The notes below the pieces were generated by a model, which was given only the letters and a program-made list of their open reading frames with translations, ran no database searches and was not told where the DNA came from. The position numbers were made by a program, and so were the translations under genes. Shown in pieces: positions 7,662 to 15,007 of a stretch of DNA of 16,345 nucleotides. Source of the DNA: JBCCJA01 sp039045975 (GTDB lineage Bacteria > Planctomycetota > Planctomycetia > Planctomycetales > Planctomycetaceae); the NCBI GenBank assembly GCA_039045975.1, contig JBCCJA010000074.1, forward strand, positions 1 through 16,345, read 5' to 3'. Within the stretch, counting starts at the first letter, position 1. Every line of letters starts with the position of its first letter.

Positions 7662-8315
7662 TTATGACGTTTGCGGCGAACGTAAGACGCGTCCGGCGAC
7701 CCGTTCGGCGGCCACGAGCCCGTGGCGGATCCGGGCCGCGGCCGCCGCCAGGAAGCGGGCCGCGGGTCCGGGTCGACCTGTCCCGAAGGCCGGCGGGGCC
7801 ATCGACCGCGGTGACTCGGCCGGGACGATCACGACCGCCGCCTGTTGGAGATAGCCGGCGGCGCGGGCGACGGCGGGCTCGGCGCCGTCCCAGACCTGCG
7901 GCAGTCCGCCGAGGATCATGCGGCAGTGGGCGGGCGTGGCCGTCTTCGGGGTCGGCCCGCCGGCGGAGGCTTCGGCCGCGAGCGACCGCGTCGTCCTCAA
8001 GTACTCGACGCCGATCTGTGCGAGGGCTCGGTCGGCGAGGTCGGCGGGGATGCGGCGCTCGGCCAACAGGGCGGCCTCGGTGACTTCCGTCACGACGCGC
8101 CGGGTGTGGGTCGCGATGTCGTCGGGCTCGCGGAAGCCGCACGCCGTCAAGTAGGCGGCGACGGCGCGGCGGGCGGAGCGGACCTCCGGGCCCTCGGCCC
8201 GGAGATTGAGTTTCGAAGATTCGTGGGAAGTCGCGGTCGGTGTCGCGGCGGCGCGGGCGTCCTGGCCCGTGCGCGTCGGGACGGCGACGTCGGCGTCGCG
8301 TGTCACGGCGTGCAT
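7662..8315 (-). CDS. Unknown 217-aa protein between opgG and opgH
   Basis: I do not recognise this protein. It has no signal peptide, no clear membrane helix and only one Cys. Residues 1-45 look disordered (Ala/Thr/Ser-rich). Residues 46-118 are probably helical (RRAVAAYLTACGF, then a stretch with EVTEAALLAERR and ALAQIGVEYL). Residues 130-166 hold CRMILGGLPQVW and a hydrophobic QQAAVVIVPAE. The C-terminus, 184-212, is an Ala/Arg amphipathic helix that could lie on a membrane. The ATG at 8315 is chosen because GGAG (8322-8325) sits 6 nt upstream. An ATG at 8327 would add four residues and has only a poor ribosome site. The start overlaps the opgG stop by 13 nt, which suggests translational coupling, and the stop is 19 nt from opgH. 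Its position implies a role with periplasmic glucans, such as regulating or anchoring OpgH, but that is inference. Confidence 0.75.
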   Translation of the reverse strand: MHAVTRDADVAVPTRTGQDARAAATPTATSHESSKLNLRAEGPEVRSARRAVAAYLTACGFREPDDIATHTRRVVTEVTEAALLAERRIPADLADRALAQIGVEYLRTTRSLAAEASAGGPTPKTATPAHCRMILGGLPQVWDGAEPAVARAAGYLQQAAVVIVPAESPRSMAPPAFGTGRPGPAARFLAAAAARIRHGLVAAERVAGRVLRSPQTS

Positions 8316-9946
8316 AAGTAGCTCCATGTTTCCGTCAGATAGTCCCGGTCCGAGCGGAGGCAGGCGCGGACCTCGCCGGGCGGACCCGCACCGACGAGGT
8401 GAAACGAGAGACGGACACGGTCGCCTCCGAGCGGGGTGATGCTCGGGGAGGTGACCGTGGAAGAGAGTGCGGAGACGTCCGCGGTGAGCCGCCCGACGGC
8501 GGCCGCTTCGGCCAGCCGCGGGCCGGCGAAGTCGACCTCGACGGCGACGTCGTGGAGTTGGCCGGCCCGATACACGGGCGACCATTCGGTGAATTCGTCT
8601 TTGTTCGGTATCGGCAGCGGGTTCATCGCGCCGTGGTCGGTGCGGGTTTGGACGACGCGTCCGCCGCGGTGCCCGGGCGGATCGTGCTTGGTCACGTGAA
8701 TTGTGTACGCGAGTTCGACGACGTCACCGGGGCGCGGCGTCCGGTCCGGGACCCAGTACGCGGCGATATTATCGAACCATTCGGCCGGGCCGGCGATCTC
8801 GAGCAGTTCGACCCGGCCCGGGCCGCTGCCGCCGGTCGGTTCGATCCAGATCGAGGGGCGGTGTTCGTTGTTCGTTTCGGCGTCGAAGCCGTAGCTGGCG
8901 GGGTCGCGGTCGCGCTGCATCAGGCCGAAGCCGCGGACGCCGGGGAAGCGGTACTGCGCGACCGACGTCGAGACCGGGTTCCGCAGCGGCCGCCACAGCC
9001 ATTCGCCGGTCGTCGCGTGGATCAGCAGGCCGTCGGAGTCGTGGACCTCGGCCCGCGGCCGGGGCTCGTCGGGTCCGCCGCGGCGTTCGCCCCAGGCCCA
9101 CATGCTCGTCAGCGGGCCGAGGCAGAGCTTCTCGATCGGCCGGTCGACGTACAGCCGGGCGCGGACCGCGACAGTCGACGACGTCCCGGGCGTGATCGTG
9201 AACGCGTAAGTCCCGCGGACCGACTCGCTGGTGAGCGTCGCCCATAGGCGGATGCGGTCGGCGTCGGGCCGGGGGCGTTCGATCCAGAAGCGGTCGAAGC
9301 GAGGGAACTCCTCCGGCTTGGCGGTCCCGGTGTCGATCGCGAGGCCGCGGATCGACGTGCCGTACGCGATCCCGTCCCCGATGACGCGGAAGTAGCTCGC
9401 CCCAAGGAACGCCCCGAGTTCGGCGAGCGTTTCGTGTCCGTCGAAGCGGTGCCACAGCTTCAGGCCGGCGAAGCCGGGCGTTGCCGGGAGGTCGTCCTCG
9501 GTGAGCGGCGGTTCGAGCCCGAACTGGTCGAACATCTCGACGTCGTAGCGGACCGGGCGGACGTCGTCGCCGGCGACCTCGTTGACCTCGATCGGGTCGA
9601 GGAACAGGTAGCCCGGGTGGAAGAAGCCGAGCTGCCAGTCGCCCCCGCCGTCCCGCCAGAGATTGCGATCGTGCCGGAACACGAGCCGGCGGTAGTCGTC
9701 GTAATCGAGGTCGGCGAGCCGGCCGCCGAGCTTCCGCTTCGGCCTGCGGGAGACCGGCTGGACGGCGACGCGTCGGTCGATCGCGAGGAAGAGGGGGTCG
9801 GCGGCGGCGTCTTGCGTCGGTTCGGGCGTACCGAATTGAACAATTTGCCGCGGCTCGCCGGCGGAGGCGGCGGCGGCGAGGCAGGCGGCCACGCCGGCAA
9901 ACGCCGTCCGTGTCGGTGACAACGCCCTATTGGCAGCCTGCGTCAT
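8303..9946 (-). CDS. opgG: Glucans biosynthesis protein G (periplasmic)
   Basis: OpgG/MdoG is a periplasmic protein needed to make or shape osmoregulated periplasmic glucans. The OpgG/OpgD family is now placed among beta-1,2-glucan-acting enzymes (GH186). The 547-aa form from ATG 9946 has a Sec signal with hydrophobic core AFAGVAACLAAAASA (15-29) and a likely cut after ASA at 29. Family motifs visible include DYDDYRRLVF (81-90), FLDPIEVNEV (115-124), FLGASYFR (180-187), YGTSIRGLAIDTG (195-207), VHDSDGLLIH (301-310), GFGLMQRDR (339-347) and IPNKDEFTEW (446-455). The frame stays open to an ATG at 10075, but the extra 43 residues precede the signal sequence and are not family-like, so 9946 is preferred although its ribosome site is poor. 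It is the first gene of a leftward cluster with the unknown gene and opgH. Confidence 0.93.
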   Translation of the reverse strand: MTQAANRALSPTRTAFAGVAACLAAAASAGEPRQIVQFGTPEPTQDAAADPLFLAIDRRVAVQPVSRRPKRKLGGRLADLDYDDYRRLVFRHDRNLWRDGGGDWQLGFFHPGYLFLDPIEVNEVAGDDVRPVRYDVEMFDQFGLEPPLTEDDLPATPGFAGLKLWHRFDGHETLAELGAFLGASYFRVIGDGIAYGTSIRGLAIDTGTAKPEEFPRFDRFWIERPRPDADRIRLWATLTSESVRGTYAFTITPGTSSTVAVRARLYVDRPIEKLCLGPLTSMWAWGERRGGPDEPRPRAEVHDSDGLLIHATTGEWLWRPLRNPVSTSVAQYRFPGVRGFGLMQRDRDPASYGFDAETNNEHRPSIWIEPTGGSGPGRVELLEIAGPAEWFDNIAAYWVPDRTPRPGDVVELAYTIHVTKHDPPGHRGGRVVQTRTDHGAMNPLPIPNKDEFTEWSPVYRAGQLHDVAVEVDFAGPRLAEAAAVGRLTADVSALSSTVTSPSITPLGGDRVRLSFHLVGAGPPGEVRACLRSDRDYLTETWSYLCTP

Positions 9947-10458
9947 GAAGACACGTTCGGTTTTGCGACGCGACGGAGGCAGAGAGCCCACCCCTGCCGA
10001 AACCGGCCAAGAATAGGCCGACCGTCCGCGTACCTGTGCACTGTGCGTGCCGCGGCGGAACCGATCAAGACTCAACGCGCGTTCTCCCCAAAAACATTTG
10101 ACCGATCGGACTTAGGTCGATGCGTGAATGTGTTCGTCGGGCGGGGGTCGAGGCGCGCTGGTGATGTCGGTTCGACGGGCCCGGCCGCGGGCGTGTGTTC
10201 GGGCCGAACGCGAGAGCAGTCCCGATCGGTCATCGATTCGTGAGCCCGGCGCCGGTATCCGGCTTTGTCCGGCTGACGGTGAGTTTTCCGGACGCGGGGA
10301 CCGGCGCGGTCGGGCCGACACTCGCGGCGGCGTCTCGCCGTCGGGTCGGGGGGGGATGCCGCATTCTGTCGGGCCGCCTGCTGCCGACGCGGGAGACATC
10401 GGTTAGGTTCGGGCGGCACCGAGGGTCTGCACTTTGAATCTGACGAGGTCGTGACGGC
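9947..10458. other. Intergenic region between divergent opgG and RND adaptor genes
   Basis: These 512 bp separate the leftward opg cluster from the rightward efflux operon and must hold both promoters, but no convincing -35/-10 pair could be picked out. The sequence contains a CCGATCGG palindrome at 10102-10109 and a run of eight G at 10348-10355. Open frames of 60-95 codons exist on both strands but lack a ribosome site, family pattern or sensible protein character. I see no RNA gene. Confidence 0.6.
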
Positions 10459-11661
10459 ATGTCCCGCCCCCTTACGCGGCGTCCGGCGGTCCGCGTGATT
10501 TCGACCTCCGTGTTCGTCGTGGGCCTGTCCTGTACGGTCCCGCTCGCCGGCTGTGGCCGGTCTCAGCCGCCGCCGGCGCCGCTCCCGCCGCCCGAGGTCG
10601 CGGTGACCACGCCGACGGCCCGCGAGGTGACCGAGTACTTCAATTACGTCGGCCGCGTCCGGGCGATCGACCGCGTCGAGGTCCGGGCGCAGGTTTCGGG
10701 CTATCTGATCTCGACCGGCTTCACGGACGGGGAACAGGTCGCGAAGGGTCAGACGCTGTTCGAGATCGACCCGCGGCCTTTCGAGGCGTCTTTGGCGGCG
10801 GCGAACGCCCAGAAGTCGGCCGCGAACGCGTCGCTGGCCGAGGCGACCGCCCGCCTGAAGCGGTACGACCAGGCCCTCGCGGCCGGCGCGATCACGTCGG
10901 ACGAGTACGAGACCGTCCTCGCGGAGAAGCTTACCGCGGAGGCCCAGATCGAGGCCGCCGACGCCCAGATTTTGACCGCCGGGCTCGATCTGGAGTTTGC
11001 CACCGTGAAGGCGCCGATCGCCGGCCGCATTGGCGAGACGATCGTCGACCCCGGCAACCTCGTCGTCGGCGGCGTCGGGTCCGAGCCGCTCGCGACGGTC
11101 GTCAGCGAAGACCCGATCGAGGTCGAGTTCGACGTCGACGAGCGGGCCGTCGCGGAATATTGGCGTAACAACCGGGCCGAGATCGGCTCGTCGCGGCCGG
11201 AAGACATCCGGGCCGGGGCGTATCCGATCGAGATCGGGATGATCGGCGAAACCGGATATCCGCACTCGGGCATCATCACGTTCGTCGACAACGCGTTCGA
11301 TCCGTCGACGGGGACGATCGGCGTCCGCGGCGAGTTCGAGAACGGAACGCGGTATCTCGCGCCGGGGATGTTCGTGCGGGTCCGCATTTCGTCCGGGCCG
11401 CCTTCGCCGGCGTTGCTCGTGCCCGACCGCGCCGTCGGGACCGACCAGGAACGCAAGTACTTGCTCGTGGCCGACGGGAACGACGTCGCGACCTACTTCG
11501 AAGTCGACCTCGGGCCGCTGCAGGACGACGGCATGCGGGTCGTCACCGCGATCGGCGACAACAAAGGCGACTTCGGCGCCGACTCCCGCGTGATCCTCGA
11601 CGGCTTCGCAGCCGTGCGTCCCGGCGTGACGGTCAAACCGACCTCGGGCCCGAACGAATAG
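10459..11661 (+). CDS. RND efflux periplasmic adaptor lipoprotein (AcrA/MexA type)
   Basis: This is a 400-aa membrane fusion protein that would link an inner-membrane RND pump to an outer-membrane channel. It has a basic N-terminus and a lipoprotein signal with lipobox LAGC (29-32), so Cys32 should be lipidated. A Pro-rich linker (37-45) follows. The lipoyl half-motif RAQVSGYLISTGFTDGEQVAKGQ (76-98) precedes an alpha-helical hairpin at about 108-176, rich in Ala and Gln. The second lipoyl half is ATVKAPIAGRIG (181-192), and the beta-barrel and membrane-proximal domains include GTIGVRGEFEN (285-295) and LAPGMFVRVRI (300-310). The start ATG has a weak GAGG 10 nt upstream. The pump gene follows after 65 bp that hold a long palindrome. 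The substrate cannot be read from sequence. Confidence 0.93.
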   Translation: MSRPLTRRPAVRVISTSVFVVGLSCTVPLAGCGRSQPPPAPLPPPEVAVTTPTAREVTEYFNYVGRVRAIDRVEVRAQVSGYLISTGFTDGEQVAKGQTLFEIDPRPFEASLAAANAQKSAANASLAEATARLKRYDQALAAGAITSDEYETVLAEKLTAEAQIEAADAQILTAGLDLEFATVKAPIAGRIGETIVDPGNLVVGGVGSEPLATVVSEDPIEVEFDVDERAVAEYWRNNRAEIGSSRPEDIRAGAYPIEIGMIGETGYPHSGIITFVDNAFDPSTGTIGVRGEFENGTRYLAPGMFVRVRISSGPPSPALLVPDRAVGTDQERKYLLVADGNDVATYFEVDLGPLQDDGMRVVTAIGDNKGDFGADSRVILDGFAAVRPGVTVKPTSGPNE

Positions 11662-11668
11662 CCCATTT

Positions 11669-11716
11669 ATTTAGCCGCGACCGAGAGGGAGCGCTCCCTA
11701 CCGGTCGCGGCTAAAT
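11669..11716. repeat. 48-bp nested palindrome between adaptor and pump genes
   Basis: A perfect 15-bp stem pairs 11669-11683 (ATTTAGCCGCGACCG) with 11702-11716 (CGGTCGCGGCTAAAT). The loop contains a second perfect 14-bp palindrome, AGGGAGCGCTCCCT (11686-11699). The outer arm ends one base before AGGA (11717-11720), the ribosome site of the pump gene. It lacks a T-tract, so it is not a standard terminator. It resembles a REP-like intergenic palindrome and could protect the adaptor mRNA or lower pump expression relative to the adaptor. Confidence 0.85.
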
Positions 11717-11720
11717 AGGA
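11717..11720 (+). promoter_or_regulatory. Shine-Dalgarno site of the RND pump gene
   Basis: AGGA at 11717-11720 is 6 nt before the ATG at 11727 and directly follows the 3' arm of the 48-bp palindrome. Folding of that palindrome would place the ribosome site at the base of a stable stem, which may influence initiation. Confidence 0.6.
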
Positions 11721-11726
11721 CATCGC

Positions 11727-14700
11727 ATGTTCTCACACTTCTTCATCGACCGCCCGATCTTCGCGACCGTGATCTCGGTCGTGTTCGTGATCGTCGGCGT
11801 CGTCTCGGCGGTCTCGCTGCCGGTCGCGCAGTTCCCCGACATCGCCCCGCCGACGGTGCAGGTCACCGCCAGCTTCCCGGGCGCGAACTCCCAGACCGTC
11901 GCCGAGACCGTCGCGACCGTCATCGAACAGGAGGTCAACGGCGTCGAGAACATGCTCTACATGAGCAGCTCGAGCACGAACGCCGGGCAGTACACGCTCA
12001 CCGTCACGTTCAACACCGGCACCGACCTCGACCAGGCCCAGGTCCTCGTCCAGAACCGCGTCGCGATCGCCGAGCCGAGACTGCCTTCCGAGGTCCAACG
12101 CCTCGGCGTGACGACGAAAAAGTCGGCCCCCGACATCTTGCTCGGCGTGAACCTCGTCAGCCCGAACGGGCAGTACGACCAGCTCTACATGTCGAACTAC
12201 GCGACGCGGTTCGTGCGGGACCGGCTCGCCCGGCTCGACGGCGTCGGGGACATCGCGACGCTCGGCGCCCGTGACTTCAGCATGCGTGTCTGGCTCGACG
12301 TCGATCAGCTCGCCGCGCGGGGCATCGCCGTCGACGACGTCCTCGCCGCGATCAGCGAGCAGAACGTGCAGGTCGCCGCCGGCCGTGTCGGCCAGCCGCC
12401 CGACGTCACCGGCGTCGCGTTCGATTACGCCCTGAACACGAAGGGCCGGCTGCTGAACGCGGCCGAGTTCGAGCAGATCGTCGTCCGCACCGGCGAGGAC
12501 GGTGCCCTGACCCGCCTCGTCGACGTCGCCCGTATCGAGCTCGGGGCCGAAAACTACGACGTCTCCAGCACGCTCGACGGCGAGCCGACCGTGCTGATGG
12601 CCGTCTTCCAGCGGCCCGGCTCGAACGCGCTGTCGACCGCCGACGGCGTATACGACGAACTCGACGCGATCGCCGCCGGCGCGCCCGAGTTCGCCGGCGA
12701 CGACCCCGGCCTCGCCTTCGAAGTCGTCTACGACACGACGCGGTTCGTGAAGCAGTCGATCAACGACGTCGTCGTCTCGCTGCTGCAGGCGGTCGGGCTC
12801 GTCTTCCTCGTCACGCTGATCTTCCTGCAGTCATGGCGGACGACGGTGATCCCGATGGTCGCGGTGCCGGTCTCGCTGGTCGGGACGTTCGGCGTGATGC
12901 AGCTGTTCGGTTTCAGTCTGAATAACCTCTCGCTGTTCGGGCTCGTGCTCGCGATCGGCGTCGTCACCGACGACGCGGTCGTCATCACCGAGGCGGTCGT
13001 CACCAAAATTAAAGACGGCCTCGCCCCGAAACAGGCCGCCCGCGAGGCGATGAGCGAGCTCTTCGCCGCCGTGATCGCGACGTCGCTGGTGTTGCTCGCG
13101 GTCTTCGTCCCGACCGCGTTCGTGCCCGGCATCTCGGGCCAGTTTTACCAGCAGTTCGCACTCACGATCGCCGCCGCGACCGTCATCTCTCTCGTGAACG
13201 CGTTGACGCTCACGCCCGCCTACTGCGGCGTGCTGCTCAAGCCGGCCGACGCGAAGCCCGACCCGATCGAGCGGGTCATGAACGTCACGCTGGGGTGGTT
13301 CTTTAACATCTTCAACGCCGGGTTCGCGGCCGCGTCTCGGACGTTCGGCGTCGTGATCGCGGGCGTGATCCGCCTTTCGTTCGTCGTGATGTGCGTCTAC
13401 GGCGGGCTATTGTATCTCGCCTACCTCGGCTTCTCGGTCGTGCCGGCCGGCTTCATCCCACAGCAGGACAAGGGCTACCTGATCTACAACGCGGCGCTAC
13501 CCGACGGCGCGTCGATCGAACGGACCGAGGCGGTCGCGGAGAAGATCGACGCGATCATCGGCTCGACCGACGGCGTCGCGAACGTGCTGCAGATCCCCGG
13601 CTATTCGCTGTTCGCGAGCAGCAACGTCTCGAACTTCACGAGCGGCTTCATCGTCCTCGACCCGTTCGAGGACCGCGTCGGCGACCCGACCCTTTCTGCC
13701 GACGCGATCATGAACCGGCTGTCGCAGCGGATGCGGGCCGAGGTCCGCGACGCCGGCGTCGCCGTCTTCGGGGCCCCGCCGGTCTCCGGCATCGGCACCG
13801 GCAGCGGCTTCAAGCTGCAGATCCAGGACCGCGAGGGCAAAGGCTCGCTCGCCCTTCAGGACGCGAACGAATATCTGCAGAACCAGATCAGAAAGGAGCC
13901 CGGCTACGTCGGGACCTTCTCGACCTTCACCGCGAATCAGCCGCAGCTTTACGTCGACATCGACCGCGAGAAGACGAAAGCCGCCGGCATGAGTCTCGAT
14001 TCGGTCTTCAACACCCTGCAGGTGTTCCTCGGGTCGTCGTACGTCAACGACTTCACCGCCTTCGGCCGCAACTGGCGGGTCTACGCCCAGGCCGACGCGC
14101 CCTTCCGCGAGTCGGCCGAAGACATCGGCAACCTCCGCGTCACGCTGCCGGACGGAAAGGTCGCGCCGCTGCGTACGCTCGCGAAGATCGAAGACATCGC
14201 CGGCCCGGCGATCGTCACGCGGTACAACCTGTACGCCTCGGCCGATCTGAACGGCATCACGCTGCCGTTCGTCTCGTCGGGCGACATCATCGAGACGGTC
14301 GAACAGATCGCCGCCGACCCCGAACGCGGCCTGCCGGACGGCTTCGGCTACGAGTGGACCGAGCTGACGCTGCAGCAGAAGCTCGCCGGCAACACGGCGG
14401 TGTTCGTGTTCGCGCTCGCCGTCGTGTTCGTGTTCCTGATCCTCGCGGCCCAGTACGAAAGCTGGTCGCTGCCGATCGCGATCATTCTGATCGTCCCGGT
14501 TTGTCTGACCGCGGCAATCGCCGGCGTGTTCATCGCCGGGGGCGTGAACGACATCTTCACGCAGATCGGGCTGACGGTGCTCGTCGCGCTGTCGGCCAAG
14601 AACGCGATCCTGGTCGTCGAGTTCGCGAAGCAACGCCAGGACGAGGGCCTCACCCGCGTCGGGGCCGCCGTCGACGCCGCGAAGCTCCGCCTGCGGCCGA

Positions 14701-14903
14701 TCTTGATGACCGCCGCGTCGTTCATCCTGGGCGTCCTCCCGCTGCTGACCGCGACCGGCGCCGGCGCCGAGATGCGGCAGGCCCTCGGCCTGGCCGTCTT
14801 CAGCGGGATGTTGGGCGTGACCGTCTTCGGCCTGTTCCTCACGCCGGTCTTCTACGTCCTCGTGATGTGGGCGACGGGGAAGGGCGGGGCAGCGCGGTCG
14901 TAA
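11727..14903 (+). CDS. RND multidrug efflux pump, inner-membrane permease (HAE1 family, AcrB-like)
   Basis: This 1058-aa proton-driven transporter has the full RND layout. TM1 begins at once (FFIDRPIFATVISVVFVIVG), followed by a large periplasmic loop with porter motifs such as FPGANSQTVAETVATVIEQEVNGVENMLYMSS. A TM2-6 block follows, then a second periplasmic loop and the TM8-12 block. The proton-relay residues are in place: Asp415-Asp416 in GVVTDDAVVITEAV (equivalent to AcrB D407/D408) and Lys958 in SAKNAILVVEFAKQ (equivalent to AcrB K940). The length matches AcrB-type pumps, so it is complete. It forms an operon with the adaptor upstream. No outer-membrane factor gene follows, so a TolC-like channel must come from elsewhere. 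Amphiphilic drugs, detergents or solvents are typical HAE1 substrates, but the specific one is not readable. Confidence 0.95.
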   Translation: MFSHFFIDRPIFATVISVVFVIVGVVSAVSLPVAQFPDIAPPTVQVTASFPGANSQTVAETVATVIEQEVNGVENMLYMSSSSTNAGQYTLTVTFNTGTDLDQAQVLVQNRVAIAEPRLPSEVQRLGVTTKKSAPDILLGVNLVSPNGQYDQLYMSNYATRFVRDRLARLDGVGDIATLGARDFSMRVWLDVDQLAARGIAVDDVLAAISEQNVQVAAGRVGQPPDVTGVAFDYALNTKGRLLNAAEFEQIVVRTGEDGALTRLVDVARIELGAENYDVSSTLDGEPTVLMAVFQRPGSNALSTADGVYDELDAIAAGAPEFAGDDPGLAFEVVYDTTRFVKQSINDVVVSLLQAVGLVFLVTLIFLQSWRTTVIPMVAVPVSLVGTFGVMQLFGFSLNNLSLFGLVLAIGVVTDDAVVITEAVVTKIKDGLAPKQAAREAMSELFAAVIATSLVLLAVFVPTAFVPGISGQFYQQFALTIAAATVISLVNALTLTPAYCGVLLKPADAKPDPIERVMNVTLGWFFNIFNAGFAAASRTFGVVIAGVIRLSFVVMCVYGGLLYLAYLGFSVVPAGFIPQQDKGYLIYNAALPDGASIERTEAVAEKIDAIIGSTDGVANVLQIPGYSLFASSNVSNFTSGFIVLDPFEDRVGDPTLSADAIMNRLSQRMRAEVRDAGVAVFGAPPVSGIGTGSGFKLQIQDREGKGSLALQDANEYLQNQIRKEPGYVGTFSTFTANQPQLYVDIDREKTKAAGMSLDSVFNTLQVFLGSSYVNDFTAFGRNWRVYAQADAPFRESAEDIGNLRVTLPDGKVAPLRTLAKIEDIAGPAIVTRYNLYASADLNGITLPFVSSGDIIETVEQIAADPERGLPDGFGYEWTELTLQQKLAGNTAVFVFALAVVFVFLILAAQYESWSLPIAIILIVPVCLTAAIAGVFIAGGVNDIFTQIGLTVLVALSAKNAILVVEFAKQRQDEGLTRVGAAVDAAKLRLRPILMTAASFILGVLPLLTATGAGAEMRQALGLAVFSGMLGVTVFGLFLTPVFYVLVMWATGKGGAARS

Positions 14904-15007
14904 CGGGGCCTGCCCGCCGAAACGCGGCCCGGAAGCACCTCGGCTATTGACCCGATCGCCTCGACCGTTCGAGATAGGGGCGTCCCCGGTCCCCAAGGCC
15001 GCCCGTC

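Noticed and set aside
8316..8585. 90-residue N-terminal extension of the unknown opg-operon gene
   Set aside because: It lies entirely within the opgG coding sequence, is Arg/Pro-rich, and better starts exist at 8315 and 8327.
9947..10075. 43-residue N-terminal extension of OpgG from ATG 10075
   Set aside because: It would bury the Sec signal peptide that begins at 9946, and the added sequence is basic and not family-like.
10348..10355. Run of eight G upstream of the adaptor gene as a phase-variable tract
   Set aside because: Short, more than 100 bp from the start codon, not placed in a clear promoter, and such runs are expected in GC-rich DNA.
10128..10437. Short + strand frames of 80-92 codons in the opgG/adaptor intergenic region
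   Set aside because: No ribosome site, no recognisable domain, and overlapping alternatives on both strands give no reason to prefer any.
10072..11265. 397-codon - strand frame across the adaptor gene and the divergent intergenic region
   Set aside because: No family pattern or ribosome site, and it is fully antisense to a convincing adaptor gene over most of its length.
13391..14996. Two ~500-codon frames over the 3' half of the RND pump gene, one on each strand
   Set aside because: The products are strings of Arg, Asp and Gly without domains. The pump frame carries all RND motifs, so these are artefacts of third-position GC.
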